Source: Chloroflexota bacterium
GTDB lineage: Bacteria; Chloroflexota; Anaerolineae; UBA4142
Assembly (NCBI GenBank): GCA_023381515.1
Contig: JAMCQI010000041.1
Coordinates: forward strand, 129,261-193,260
Direction of reading: 5' to 3'
Length of the DNA: 64,000 nucleotides
The position numbers were made by a program, and so were the translations under genes. Below, one piece after another: positions 1 to 7,819 of this stretch. The first letter of the stretch is position 1, and every line of letters starts with the position of its first letter. Below the pieces are notes generated by a model that had not been told where the DNA came from, did not search any database, and saw only the letters and a program-made list of their open reading frames with translations.

Positions 1-2
1 AG

Positions 3-836
3 CTCGTCTCAGAGGTTCCGGGCGTAGATGTGTGTCTCAGCAGCCACACGCACAACCGCTTGTATCGAGCGGTGAAGCAGGGGAACACGCTTGTGATCCA
101 ATCGGGCAGCCAGGGCGCGTTCCTCGGTCGCCTGGATCTCGAGATCGAGGACGGGCACATTAAGGACTATCGCCATCAGCTGATTGAGGTGAGTGCAAGC
201 ATTGCTCCCGACTCGACCGTGGCGGATCTCGTTGAGCAGGCTCTTGCTTTAAATCGCGGGATGCTATCTGAAGTGGTTGGCGAGACCGCGACGGGACTGC
301 ATCGCCATATGACGCTCGAAGCGACGATGGACAATTTTCTCCTCCAGGCACTGCAGGCGAGTACCGGGGCGCAACTCGCATTCTCCAATGGATGGCGCTA
401 TGGCGCTCCGATCCCGCCCGGTCCCATCATGCTCAACGAGCTCTATAACGTCATTCCGATGAATCCACCCGTCTCTACGGTCCAGCTGCGCGGTGAGGAG
501 ATCTGGGCGATGTTGGAAGAGAATCTGGAGCGGACGTTTGCGCGCAATCCCTATGAGCAGATGGGCGGCTACATCAAGCGCTGCCTCGGCCTGCGCGCCT
601 ATATCCGCATCGAAAATCCGCCGGGGCATCGAATTCAAAAGCTCTATGTCGGCGAGAGTGAGGTGAGCCCGAAGGAGACGTACGGCGCCGTGTTCGTCAC
701 GGAGCAGGGAGTGCCGCGCAAGTATGGGCACAAGCGCGAAGAGCGAACCGAGCACGCGGTGGAGGCAATGCGGAGCTATCTGGCCCAGCACCGCCGGATC
801 CAGACCGAGCTGCAAGGCACATTCACGCTGATATAG
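3..836 (+). CDS. SoxB/5'-nucleotidase-like metallophosphatase, C-terminal part (cut by window edge)
   Basis: The frame is already open at the first bases of the window and reads through SSHTHN (bases 39-56), the last metal-binding motif (GHTHN type) of the calcineurin-like phosphatase domain, so the gene begins upstream and the GTG at 30 is not a real start. The rest matches the 5'-nucleotidase C-terminal domain: a NGWRYG substrate loop, a PYEQMGGY segment and a VTEQGVPRKYG segment. The last two are, as I recall, typical of SoxB thiosulfohydrolase rather than of plain nucleotidases. SoxB removes sulfate from the SoxY-bound intermediate in the periplasm. No soxYZ is visible here, so the exact substrate is open, but a TsdA-like cytochrome follows 260 bases downstream. 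Confidence 0.7.
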   Translation, partial: LVSEVPGVDVCLSSHTHNRLYRAVKQGNTLVIQSGSQGAFLGRLDLEIEDGHIKDYRHQLIEVSASIAPDSTVADLVEQALALNRGMLSEVVGETATGLHRHMTLEATMDNFLLQALQASTGAQLAFSNGWRYGAPIPPGPIMLNELYNVIPMNPPVSTVQLRGEEIWAMLEENLERTFARNPYEQMGGYIKRCLGLRAYIRIENPPGHRIQKLYVGESEVSPKETYGAVFVTEQGVPRKYGHKREERTEHAVEAMRSYLAQHRRIQTELQGTFTLI

Positions 837-1033
837 AGCGCGGGTGGTAGGGTGTTGCCTCGCGCGATACCGTGCGTGCGAAAAGGTTCCGGGAGGGGGA
901 GAATTTCGCGCACAAGGTAGGGAAAGACCCTATGGACATAAGCTTCGCTTCGTGCGTTAATGGAGGAGACTAGCTTTTCAAGACTATTCTCGCCGGGAAA
1001 CGCGCGATCTGGAAAAGCCCATGGCGCAGCTTG

Positions 1034-1064
1034 CCAGCCGTCGGAAACGTGGCGGCTGGTTTTT
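1034..1064 (+). terminator. Terminator-like hairpin in the leader of the seleno-cytochrome gene
   Basis: CCAGCCG (1034-1040) and CGGCTGG (1053-1059) form a perfect 7-bp stem with a 12-base loop, followed at once by TTTTT. It ends only 32 bases before the start codon at 1097, so it either ends transcription from upstream or acts as an attenuator of the cytochrome gene. I recognise no riboswitch aptamer in 840-1033. Confidence 0.55.
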
Positions 1065-1096
1065 GTTTCCCCATTTCTACCTCAGGAGGATACTCC

Positions 1097-1996
1097 ATGC
1101 GTCGTACAAACTCCTTTATCATCGTCATCGCGGCCGTCGTTTTTCTGTTCGTGGCCTGGCTGGTGTCCCTCTACTTGACCGGATTTCTCAACTTCAGTAC
1201 TCCGGCTACCCAGGCGGTCCTGCCAACCACTGCACCGGCTCAAGCGGCGCTGCCAAGCGGGACGGCCCCGCCGACCGCGGCACCAGCGCAACCGACGCTA
1301 TCAAGCGGAGCACCCCCTCCCTACAGCCCGCCCAAGCCCGAGGATGCTCCTCAAGACATCCGGGACGCGGTGCTGCTCGGTCAAAAAATTCTAACGGACA
1401 CGCAAAAGATGTTGCCCACCTACGTTGGCAACCAGGTCAACTGCACGAATTGTCATTTCAATGCCGGGCTCACGCAGGCGGGCAAGAATGGCGGTCTCTC
1501 GCTCGTCGGGGTGGGGGCGACCTATCCCAAGTACCGCACCCGACAAAAGTTTGCGGTCGACTTGGTCGCCCGGGCCAACGACTGAATGACGAGAAGTGAA
1601 AACGGCAAGGCTTTGCCGTATGACAGCAAGGAAATGACCTCGATCGTCACGTACTTGCAGTGGATCTCCAAGGGTATTCCGATCTATGCCAAGGTTCCCT
1701 GGCTGGGTGTTCCGGCCCTTTCCAGCACGCACAAACCCGATGCCGCGGCCGGCCAGCAGGTTTTTCAAACCAAGTGCAGCCCGTGCCACGGCACGAATGG
1801 GCAGGGCACCTCCATCGCGCCGCCGCTCTGGGGTGACCATTCTTACAACGACGGCGCGGGGATGGCGACTCCTGCGACCCTGGCCAGCTTTGCGCACCTG
1901 AACATGCCGCGCGGCAATCCGGACCTCACCGTTGAGCAGGCGCTCGACGTCGGCGAGTTTGTGGACACCCAACCGCGTCCCAAATTCCAAAAATAG
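1097..1996 (+). CDS. TsdA-like diheme cytochrome c with in-frame UGA (Sec163) at the heme-1 ligand position
   Basis: Predicted 299 residues including selenocysteine. The ATG at 1097 follows AGGAGGA (1084-1090). Order: membrane anchor (about 7-31), Ala/Pro/Thr-rich linker, heme 1 site CTNCH (116-120), TGA codon at 1583-1585 (residue 163), the motif MTRSENG just after it, heme 2 site CSPCH (227-231), and NMP with Met270 as likely heme-2 ligand. The TsdA thiosulfate dehydrogenase family has a Cys before the xxRSxNG motif that ligates heme 1. From memory, in Allochromatium TsdA the ligands are His53/Cys96 and His164, giving gaps of 43 and 68; here H120-U163 is 43 and U163-H231 is 68. Without readthrough the first 162 residues and the second heme domain would be separate, and the second has no ribosome site. 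Substrate (thiosulfate/tetrathionate or other) is inferred from family only. Confidence 0.85.
1602..1619 (+). promoter_or_regulatory. Candidate bacterial SECIS of the cytochrome gene
   Basis: ACGGCAA (1602-1608) pairs perfectly with TTGCCGT (1613-1619) around a GGCT loop. The stem starts 16 bases after the TGA at 1583-1585. Distance and a G-rich small loop fit bacterial SECIS elements, which lie inside the coding sequence just downstream of the UGA. Confidence 0.65.
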
Positions 1997-2217
1997 ACGC
2001 GGAGGTGGACCATGCCACTTCCCATTCAGGATTTCTACACAGCAAAACCGGAGAAGAGTGCAGTGACTGGTTAGGAAGAAAAAACCTCGGCAGAGGCGAA
2101 AGGAGAAGGATGCCTGAACCGAAGGATTCGTGTATCCAACCGGCAAAAGGACCGCTGGGGGCGCCAATGAATCAGCCAAACGCATCGGCCCCGACTGAAA
2201 CCAAGGAGGAAACCAAG

Positions 2218-2829
2218 ATGATGGCGCGCGTGGGCAAGCCTGCTCCTGATTTTGAAGCGAGTGCCTTTGTAGACGGCGGGTTCAAGAATGTCAAGCTCTC
2301 CGATTACAAAGGAGGATGGGTTGTGCTCTGCTTTTATCCGGGCGACTTTACCTTTGTCTGACCGACCGAATTGTCGGCAGTTGCCGCCAAATACGAGGAA
2401 CTGAAGGGATTGGGCGTGCAGGTGTTGTCGGTCAGCACGGACAGTCGTTTTGTCCACCAGATTTGGCAGGAAGAAGAATTAAAAAAGATGGTCCCAGGAG
2501 GAGTCCCGTTTCCCATGCTGTCGGATGGGGGCGGGCGCATCGGATCCGTCTACGGAGTGTACGACGAAGAGGCGGGTGTGGACATCCGCGGCCGTTTTAT
2601 CATCGACCCGGATGGCGTCATTCAAGCCATGGAAGTGCTAACGCCCTCAGTGGGGCGAAACGTTTCCGAGTTGATTCGCCAAGTCAAGGCCTTCCAGCAT
2701 GTTCGCACGACGGGCGAAGTGACGCCCTCTGGGTGGCAGCCGGGGCAGGTGGCGCTCACGCCGGGGCCGAAGCTCGTCGGCAAGGTATGGGAAGCCTGGA
2801 AACCGGAAATTGCCTACTCGCATAGTTAG
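2218..2829 (+). CDS. AhpC-type peroxiredoxin with selenocysteine (Sec48) as peroxidatic residue
   Basis: About 203 residues. Start ATG 2218 (or the adjacent ATG 2221), 8 bases after AAGGAGGA (2203-2210). The TGA at 2359-2361 (residue 48) sits in [13 protein letters not shown], where peroxiredoxins have the peroxidatic Cys of FTFVCPTE, so this is a selenoperoxidase reducing H2O2 or organic peroxides in the cytoplasm. The downstream AhpC signatures are intact ([16 protein letters not shown], then GEV-PSGW-PG). The resolving Cys of the AhpC motif GEVCP is Thr169 here, so the enzyme should work as a one-Sec type that needs an outside thiol. It follows the seleno-cytochrome by 221 bases. Alternative reading as a frameshifted pseudogene is unlikely because both halves are in the same frame and well conserved. 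Confidence 0.9.
2375..2386 (+). promoter_or_regulatory. Candidate SECIS of the peroxiredoxin gene
   Basis: CGGC (2375-2378) and GCCG (2383-2386) enclose an AGTT loop, 13 bases after the TGA. A short outer hairpin CCGAC/GTCGG directly after the TGA competes or stacks with it. Confidence 0.5.
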
Positions 2830-3197
2830 ATGCCTTCCTGCTCATCCTCGTAGCCTTATGCGAACGTTTGGCGCAAAAGAAAACAAGCGGGGCCTTCTAG
2901 TGGCATGCGGTGTCGTTCGTTTTCTCGCGGCAAGCGGTCGTCTGAGGCTGGCGAACGTGGCCCACGAGTGCAGAATCTCTGTGGGGTGGGCAGCCACCCT
3001 GAGACGAGCCGTGGTGGGTGCCCGTCAGCATTTTGCGGACGGAAGAATGAATTCGCTGCAACCCGTAGCGAAACCGACCCACGTCGGTTGACATCCAGCC
3101 GCCGGAGGGCGACTTTGCTTTGGGTTGCGGCGGTTTCCAACCGCCGGGTCCAAGTCGGCTGCAAAATCTTGACGGCCACCCAGCCGCGGTATTGTGC
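2830..3197. repeat. Gene-free stretch with GC-rich repeat-like hairpin
   Basis: No credible gene on either strand; the overlapping frames of about 95-140 codons have no family resemblance or ribosome site. It holds a hairpin GGCGGTT-tcc-AACCGCC (3133-3149) inside a GC-rich block (about 3080-3175) that looks like an interspersed REP-type element. Only one copy is visible in the window, so repeat status is a guess. Confidence 0.3.
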
Positions 3198-3226
3198 TTG
3201 ATACAGAGGTGGAAAGAGCCTATAAT
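3198..3226 (+). promoter_or_regulatory. Sigma-70 promoter of the first two-component operon
   Basis: TTGATA (3198-3203), 17-base spacer, perfect TATAAT (3221-3226). Transcription should begin near 3233, about 77 bases before the response regulator start. Confidence 0.8.
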
Positions 3227-3309
3227 GGCATCCCGGATGCCAAATACGGTGCCGATATTCCCGGTCGCCGAGGGTGGACACCGGATATCGACGCGTTTGG
3301 AGATACCGA

Positions 3310-4101
3310 ATGCCATCGGCTCACATTCTGTTGGTAGACGACAATGTGCTCATGCGCCGCAGTCTGGCGTTCAATTTGGAGCAAGCCGGTTACCGCGTCA
3401 GCAGCGCGGGGACGGCTGAAGATGCCCTGGCGTTGGCGCGCCTTGATTTACCCGACCTCGTGCTTCTCGATATCGGGCTGCCGGGCATGGATGGGCTGGA
3501 AGCCCTAAAACAATATCGCGCATCCTACAACATCCCCATCATCTTTCTGACCGCGCGCCACCGCGAGATGGATCAGGTGCTGGGACTAGAACTGGGCGCG
3601 GATGATTACGTCACCAAGCCGTTCGACCTCGATGTCCTCCTCGCCCGCATCAAAGCGGTTCTGCGGCGGGTGCAGCCCGCTCCTCCGCCCGCGAGCTCCG
3701 CCCCACTTGTCGTCGGGGACCTCGCCATCGACCTCGAGGCCCACACCGTCATGTTGCGCGGCCAACCGCTCGAACTGCCGCGACGCGAGTTCGACCTCTT
3801 ACACGCGATGGCGTCAGAAGTGGGCAAAGTGCTGTCGGTTGAGCAGCTGCTCGCCCGCGTCTGGGGCCCGGAGTATCAAGGGGAGCCGCAGGTGGTCTAT
3901 GTTGCGATTCGCGGCTTGCGCGAAAAGTTGGAAGAGGATCCAGAGCATCCCCGCCGTATTGTCTCGGTGCGCGGAGTGGGCTACAAGCTCCAGCTGCCAC
4001 AGACTGTTCCAAAAGGACAAGCGCCTCCGGCGAAGAAAGAACCACCCCGCTCGGAACATGGCTCTCCCCGGCGAAAGGACGACCTGGAGCGGGAGGATTG
4101 A
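3310..4101 (+). CDS. OmpR/PhoB-family response regulator
   Basis: 263 residues. The ATG at 3310 is chosen because the receiver domain starts immediately (HILLVDDN). Receiver about 5-118 with acidic pair D10/D11, phospho-acceptor D54 in LLDIGLPGMDG and the YVTKPFD lysine; winged-helix DNA-binding domain about 135-230 ending in VRGVGYKL. A charged tail of some 30 residues rich in Lys, Arg and Glu follows and is not part of the family core. The stop overlaps the ATG of the sensor kinase by one base (TGATG), so the pair is translationally coupled. It is a close paralogue of the regulator at 6862. OmpR-type proteins bind tandem 11-bp repeats such as those found at five promoters in this window. 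Confidence 0.92.
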   Translation: MPSAHILLVDDNVLMRRSLAFNLEQAGYRVSSAGTAEDALALARLDLPDLVLLDIGLPGMDGLEALKQYRASYNIPIIFLTARHREMDQVLGLELGADDYVTKPFDLDVLLARIKAVLRRVQPAPPPASSAPLVVGDLAIDLEAHTVMLRGQPLELPRREFDLLHAMASEVGKVLSVEQLLARVWGPEYQGEPQVVYVAIRGLREKLEEDPEHPRRIVSVRGVGYKLQLPQTVPKGQAPPAKKEPPRSEHGSPRRKDDLERED

Positions 4102-5510
4102 TGCTGAATACTCTACGCAGTCGCTTTATCCTCAGCCACGCGCTGCCGCTGCTTCTGGTCGTTCCTTTGATGGGGATCGCCCTTATCTATGTTCTGGAGA
4201 CTCAGGTCTTGCTCCCCGCTGTCGGATCCGAAACGCAAGCGGAAGCGATTCTGGTCGCCGAGCTTGCGAGCGATCATCCCGATATTTGGGCCAGTGCCCC
4301 GAACGCTCAGGCATTTGTCCAACGCGTCCAGCGTGACGTGCCCGCGCGCATCATGCTCCTCGATGCTCAGGGGCGCTTGCTCGCTTCGAGCGATCCCGCC
4401 GATGCCGCCCGCGTAGGGAAGCGTCTCGCAGAACCTGGCCTGAACGAGGACCTCGCGGGGCAGACGAGCGTTCACACCGATTACAGTCAGCACCTGGATT
4501 CGCAAACCGCGGACGCCTTTGTTCCTGTTCTCGGAGCCAACCATCAAGTGATCGGCGTCGTCCGCGTCACCTATCAGTTGGCGAGCGTCTTTGAGCGCTT
4601 TCTCCGCCTGCGAGTATTTGTCGGCGCCATCGCGGTCCTGGCGCTCATCCTCGGTGCGGCGGTGGGACTGATTCTTGCGCTGAATGTGGAGCGTCCACTA
4701 CAGCAATTAACCCAGTCGGTGTACGGTCTGTCGTTGGGTCACGAGCTGACGCCGCTGCCCGAGCAAGGAACGACAGAGGTGCGCGTGCTCTTGCACGCGT
4801 TTAACACGCTCACCGAACGCCTGCGAACGCTGGAAGAGACGCGCCGTCTGCTGCTCTCCAACCTGGTTCACGAATTGGGGACACCTCTGGGGGCCCTGAA
4901 CTCGGGTATCCAAGCGCTGCGCCGCGGTGCAGTTGAGGAGGCCGACCTCCGCCAGGAACTCCTCGCGGGGATGGAGGATGAAGTACGTCACCTCCGGCGA
5001 CTGCTGGACGACCTCGCCCGCTTGCATGATCAGGTTTTGGGCGGCGTCAAGCTAAAGGTCCAGCCACTCGCGCTCGACGACTGGCTGGGGCGCGTGCTCG
5101 CCCCGTGGCGGGAAGCGGCGCAGGCCAAGGGTTTGCATTGGAACGTCGAACTCCCCGGGGATCTGCCGGTTGTCCAGGCGGACGCAGATCGCCTGGCCCA
5201 AGTACTGGGTAACCTGCTCAGCAATGCGATCAAGTACACCCAAGCCGACGGCACGATCACGGTTGCGGCACGGGGGGAAGGCAATCGAGTCTGTATCTGC
5301 GTGAGTGATACTGGCATAGGAATACCACCTGCCGAGCAGGCATTGATTTTCAATCCTTTCTACCGTGGTCGTTCAGGGGGGCCCTTTGCCGAGGGGATGG
5401 GGCTCGGACTCACGATTGCGCGGGACCTGGTCACGGCTCACGGAGGGCGTTTGGAGGTCGAGAGTGTGCCGGGCCAAGGCAGCCGCTTTCAGATTTGGCT
5501 CCCGGTATGA
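4101..5510 (+). CDS. Sensor histidine kinase (HAMP, HisKA, HATPase)
   Basis: 469 residues; ATG 4101 after GGGAGGA (4091-4097). TM1 about 11-33, an extracytoplasmic sensor of about 135 residues, TM2 about 173-195, HAMP linker, phospho-acceptor His257 in LVHELGTPLG, then the ATP-binding domain with NLLSNAIKYT (N box), DTGIGIP (G1) and GMGLGLTIA (G2). It autophosphorylates and passes the phosphate to the regulator encoded just upstream. The H-box reads HELGTPL rather than the usual HELRTPL. The sensed signal is unknown; the sensor domain shows no recognisable cofactor motif. Confidence 0.92.
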   Translation: MLNTLRSRFILSHALPLLLVVPLMGIALIYVLETQVLLPAVGSETQAEAILVAELASDHPDIWASAPNAQAFVQRVQRDVPARIMLLDAQGRLLASSDPADAARVGKRLAEPGLNEDLAGQTSVHTDYSQHLDSQTADAFVPVLGANHQVIGVVRVTYQLASVFERFLRLRVFVGAIAVLALILGAAVGLILALNVERPLQQLTQSVYGLSLGHELTPLPEQGTTEVRVLLHAFNTLTERLRTLEETRRLLLSNLVHELGTPLGALNSGIQALRRGAVEEADLRQELLAGMEDEVRHLRRLLDDLARLHDQVLGGVKLKVQPLALDDWLGRVLAPWREAAQAKGLHWNVELPGDLPVVQADADRLAQVLGNLLSNAIKYTQADGTITVAARGEGNRVCICVSDTGIGIPPAEQALIFNPFYRGRSGGPFAEGMGLGLTIARDLVTAHGGRLEVESVPGQGSRFQIWLPV

Positions 5511-5598
5511 GGAGACGCGGCATCAGAAGTGGCACCCAACGCGGGGAAGACCCGCCTCTCCGCGTTTCCGGATCTCCGCCCAACCGCGCCGATTTATC

Positions 5599-5664
5599 TT
5601 AAGATTCCCTTTAGCTTCTCCTTCACTTCCGGTAAAGACGACAGGCGCCTCATTGTGCTAATCT
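5599..5664 (+). promoter_or_regulatory. Promoter with 11-bp operator repeats, copy A
   Basis: Four units in an 11-bp register: TTAAGATTCCC (5599), TTTAGCTTCTC (5610), CTTCACTTCCG (5621) and GTAAAGACGAC (5632). GTAAAGAC ends exactly 19 bases before the -10 hexamer TAATCT (5659-5664). The same layout occurs at 10242, 17855, 25569 and in weaker form at 23337. It would drive the phosphoesterase and second response regulator genes. Confidence 0.65.
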
Positions 5665-5709
5665 ATTTGCTGCGACACGGGTAGGTTTGCTCCTTCCTAC
5701 GGCGTGTCG

Positions 5710-5737
5710 GAGGCGGCGCCAAAGAAGGCGCCGCCTC
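5710..5737. terminator. Strong hairpin in the leader before the phosphoesterase gene
   Basis: GAGGCGGCGCC (5710-5720), loop AAAGAA, GGCGCCGCCTC (5727-5737): a perfect 11-bp stem without a T run. It lies in the 5' leader between promoter A and the gene at 5883, so a structural or attenuating role is possible. The rest of 5511-5882 shows no gene. Confidence 0.45.
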
Positions 5738-5882
5738 GCGCTCCCGCGCATTCTGTTCCGCCTCGATATTGCGGCGTTCACCGCGTAGCCGAACTCGTCG
5801 ACATCACGAAAGTTGACTGCGGTCTGGCAATTCTTTTCACGATAGCATACGTCAACCCTATAACCCAGGAGGTCCAGGCACT

Positions 5883-6848
5883 GTGAGGCCACTGTTTTTA
5901 AAAATCGTCGGGACGTGTTATTATGCAGTGCTGGGGGCCCTTGCGCTGGTTACTCTGGCTGGATGCTCTGCTGCACCGCCCACGGTGCAAGAGGTTCAGC
6001 AAGTTCCCGCCGTGGTCTTGCCCTCAGATCAGCAGGTTTCCACGACGACGCCTGCCCCCAAGCGCGCGGCGCTACCTTCCTTCAATTCGATCTATGTGAT
6101 TGTCATGGAGAACAAGGAATATGGAAGCGTCGTCGGCAACCCCCAGTTGCCCTACATTAACAGTCTGATCGCACAATACGGTTTGGCGACGAATTATGAC
6201 GCGGTGACCCATCCGTCCCAGCCAAACTATTTGGCGCTCTTGAGCGGCTCAACTCAGGGGGTGACGGATGATGGAGTGCACGAGGTGAGCGGACCCAACC
6301 TTCTGGACCAGATTGAGGCGAGCGGTAGGACCTGGCGAGTCTACGAACAGAATCTGCCCGGCGGCTGCTTCACAGGAGCGACCGCGTCGGGCGGCTATGC
6401 TCGCAGGCACGATCCGGCGATGAGCTTCACCCAGATCAGCGGCTCTCCGTCCCGCTGTGCGAATATTACCGACCTGACCAATTTCGATCCGAATGCAGCC
6501 AATTTCGAGTTCATTGTTCCGAATACCTGCAATGATATGCACAGTTGTGGTGCCCCCGAGGGCGATCGCTTTCTAAAGAGCTTCGTCCCCGGGATTCTCG
6601 CGAGTCGCGCGTGGAAGCAGGGAGGAGTACTCTTTATCGTTTGGGACGAGGGAACGTCGAACCTCGGCGGTGGGGGCCGTGTGCCGCTTCTCGTCATTTC
6701 CAATCAAGTAGCCGCAGGATTTAAATCGGCTCTGCCGCACAATCACTATTCGCTTGTACGGACCATCGAGGACGCGTGGGGGCTGGGCTGCCTGAACCAT
6801 GCCTGCACGGCGAACAACCTGGCCGAGTTTTTCGTCAATCAAAGATGA
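5883..6848 (+). CDS. Secreted phosphoesterase-family lipoprotein (acid phosphatase/phospholipase C-like)
   Basis: 321 residues; GTG 5883 preceded by AGGAGG (5869-5874). A lipoprotein signal ends in LAGC (Cys28), followed by a Pro/Thr-rich linker. The domain has the alkaline-phosphatase-fold signatures of the phosphoesterase family: YVIVMENKEYGSV near the start, HPSQPNYLALLSGS, NTCNDMHSC, and IVWDEGTS near the end, which supply metal-binding Asp/Glu/His and the nucleophile region. It likely hydrolyses phosphate esters or phospholipids outside the membrane. It shares promoter A and probably a transcript with the OmpR-type regulator 13 bases downstream, which hints at phosphate-related control, though that is inference. 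Confidence 0.8.
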   Translation: MRPLFLKIVGTCYYAVLGALALVTLAGCSAAPPTVQEVQQVPAVVLPSDQQVSTTTPAPKRAALPSFNSIYVIVMENKEYGSVVGNPQLPYINSLIAQYGLATNYDAVTHPSQPNYLALLSGSTQGVTDDGVHEVSGPNLLDQIEASGRTWRVYEQNLPGGCFTGATASGGYARRHDPAMSFTQISGSPSRCANITDLTNFDPNAANFEFIVPNTCNDMHSCGAPEGDRFLKSFVPGILASRAWKQGGVLFIVWDEGTSNLGGGGRVPLLVISNQVAAGFKSALPHNHYSLVRTIEDAWGLGCLNHACTANNLAEFFVNQR

Positions 6849-6861
6849 GGGGGCCCTGCGG

Positions 6862-7560
6862 ATGGCTCATCTTTTACTGATCGAGGACGATACGCTGCTG
6901 CGGCGCAGTCTGGCATTCAACCTGGAGCAAGCGGGTTATCGCGTGAGCGCCGCCGCGAATGCCGAGGACGCGCTGGCAGCCGCGCGCGTGGATCGTCCGG
7001 ACCTGGTACTCCTCGATATCGGTCTGCCGGGCATGGATGGTCTTGAAGCGCTGCGCCATTTCCGCCAAGAGCTGTCGCTGTCGGTGATCTTTCTAACCTC
7101 ACGGCGGCGCGAGCTCGATCAAGTACTGGGACTGGAATTAGGCGCGGACGACTATATTACAAAGCCGTTTGATATCGACGTGCTCCTGGCACACGTCAAG
7201 GCTGTGCTGCGCCGTGCGCATCCGCCGGCCCCTCCCCCGAGAGAAACAACACCCTTGGTTGTGGGCGATCTCACCATCAATCCGGCTGGACACACCGTGA
7301 CACTCGCCGGCCGAGAGCTGGAGCTGACGCGGCGCGAGTTCGACCTCTTGCACACGCTGGCGATAGAAGCGGGGCACGTCCTCTCGGTCGAGGATTTGAT
7401 TAGCCGTGTTTGGGGCGCGGAATACGAAGGCGACGCTCAAACCGTCTATGTGCACATTCGATGGCTGCGCGAGAAATTGGGGGATGACCTCCGCCATCCT
7501 CAGCGCATTGTCTCGGTGCGGGGCATCGGCTACAAGCTTCAGGAGCATCCCGTCGGTTGA
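6862..7560 (+). CDS. OmpR/PhoB-family response regulator (orphan, paralogue of 3310)
   Basis: 232 residues; ATG 6862 chosen because the receiver domain starts at once (HLLLIEDDTLLRRSLAF). Phospho-acceptor Asp in LLDIGLPGMDG, YITKPFD lysine, winged helix ending in VRGIGYKL. Very similar to the regulator at 3310, including the SLAFNLEQAGYRVS helix, but without its charged tail. No kinase is adjacent, so it may be served by the kinase at 4101 or another. It follows the phosphoesterase by 13 bases and so probably lies downstream of promoter A; it is the obvious candidate to bind the 11-bp repeats and control its own operon. Confidence 0.9.
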   Translation: MAHLLLIEDDTLLRRSLAFNLEQAGYRVSAAANAEDALAAARVDRPDLVLLDIGLPGMDGLEALRHFRQELSLSVIFLTSRRRELDQVLGLELGADDYITKPFDIDVLLAHVKAVLRRAHPPAPPPRETTPLVVGDLTINPAGHTVTLAGRELELTRREFDLLHTLAIEAGHVLSVEDLISRVWGAEYEGDAQTVYVHIRWLREKLGDDLRHPQRIVSVRGIGYKLQEHPVG

Positions 7561-7571
7561 AGGAAGTCCAC

Positions 7572-7784
7572 ATGTCAAGTGTTCAAGTGGCTATGCTGCT
7601 GCTCGGCGCGCTCATTCTTTTGGTGCTCGCTCTAGTGGTCTGGGGATTCGTCCGGGTGCGCGCAAGCGCCACAACGGTGGCGACGCAATCGCCTGACGGT
7701 TTGCTTCTGGGCGGCTTGGTGCTGGCCGCGTTTGCCGCCGGCGCCTTTGCGGCTCTCATTCTTTTTGCTTTTGTAGCTCGCTAG
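7572..7784 (+). CDS. Small two-helix membrane protein
   Basis: 70 residues; ATG 7572 after GAAGGAAG. Two hydrophobic helices (about 4-28 and 45-68) joined by a short polar segment ending in SPDGLLLGG. It starts 11 bases after the regulator stop, so it is in the same operon. The second half resembles that of the 66-residue protein at 25669 (DGLLLGG versus DDVLLGF, then an Ala/Leu-rich helix), and both genes belong to operons with the shared promoter motif. Function unknown; small size and context suggest a regulatory or accessory membrane peptide. Confidence 0.7.
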   Translation: MSSVQVAMLLLGALILLVLALVVWGFVRVRASATTVATQSPDGLLLGGLVLAAFAAGAFAALILFAFVAR

Positions 7785-7819
7785 ACGAAATTCAAAGGAT
7801 AGAAAGGAGGCTCTTCTGA

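Noticed and set aside
160..815. Long minus-strand frames over the SoxB-like gene
   Set aside because: They mirror the codon bias of the true gene on the other strand and resemble no family.
2856..3316. Minus-strand frames of about 140 codons before the first response regulator
   Set aside because: Low-complexity residue content, no ribosome site, and they overlap a good promoter and a repeat-like hairpin.
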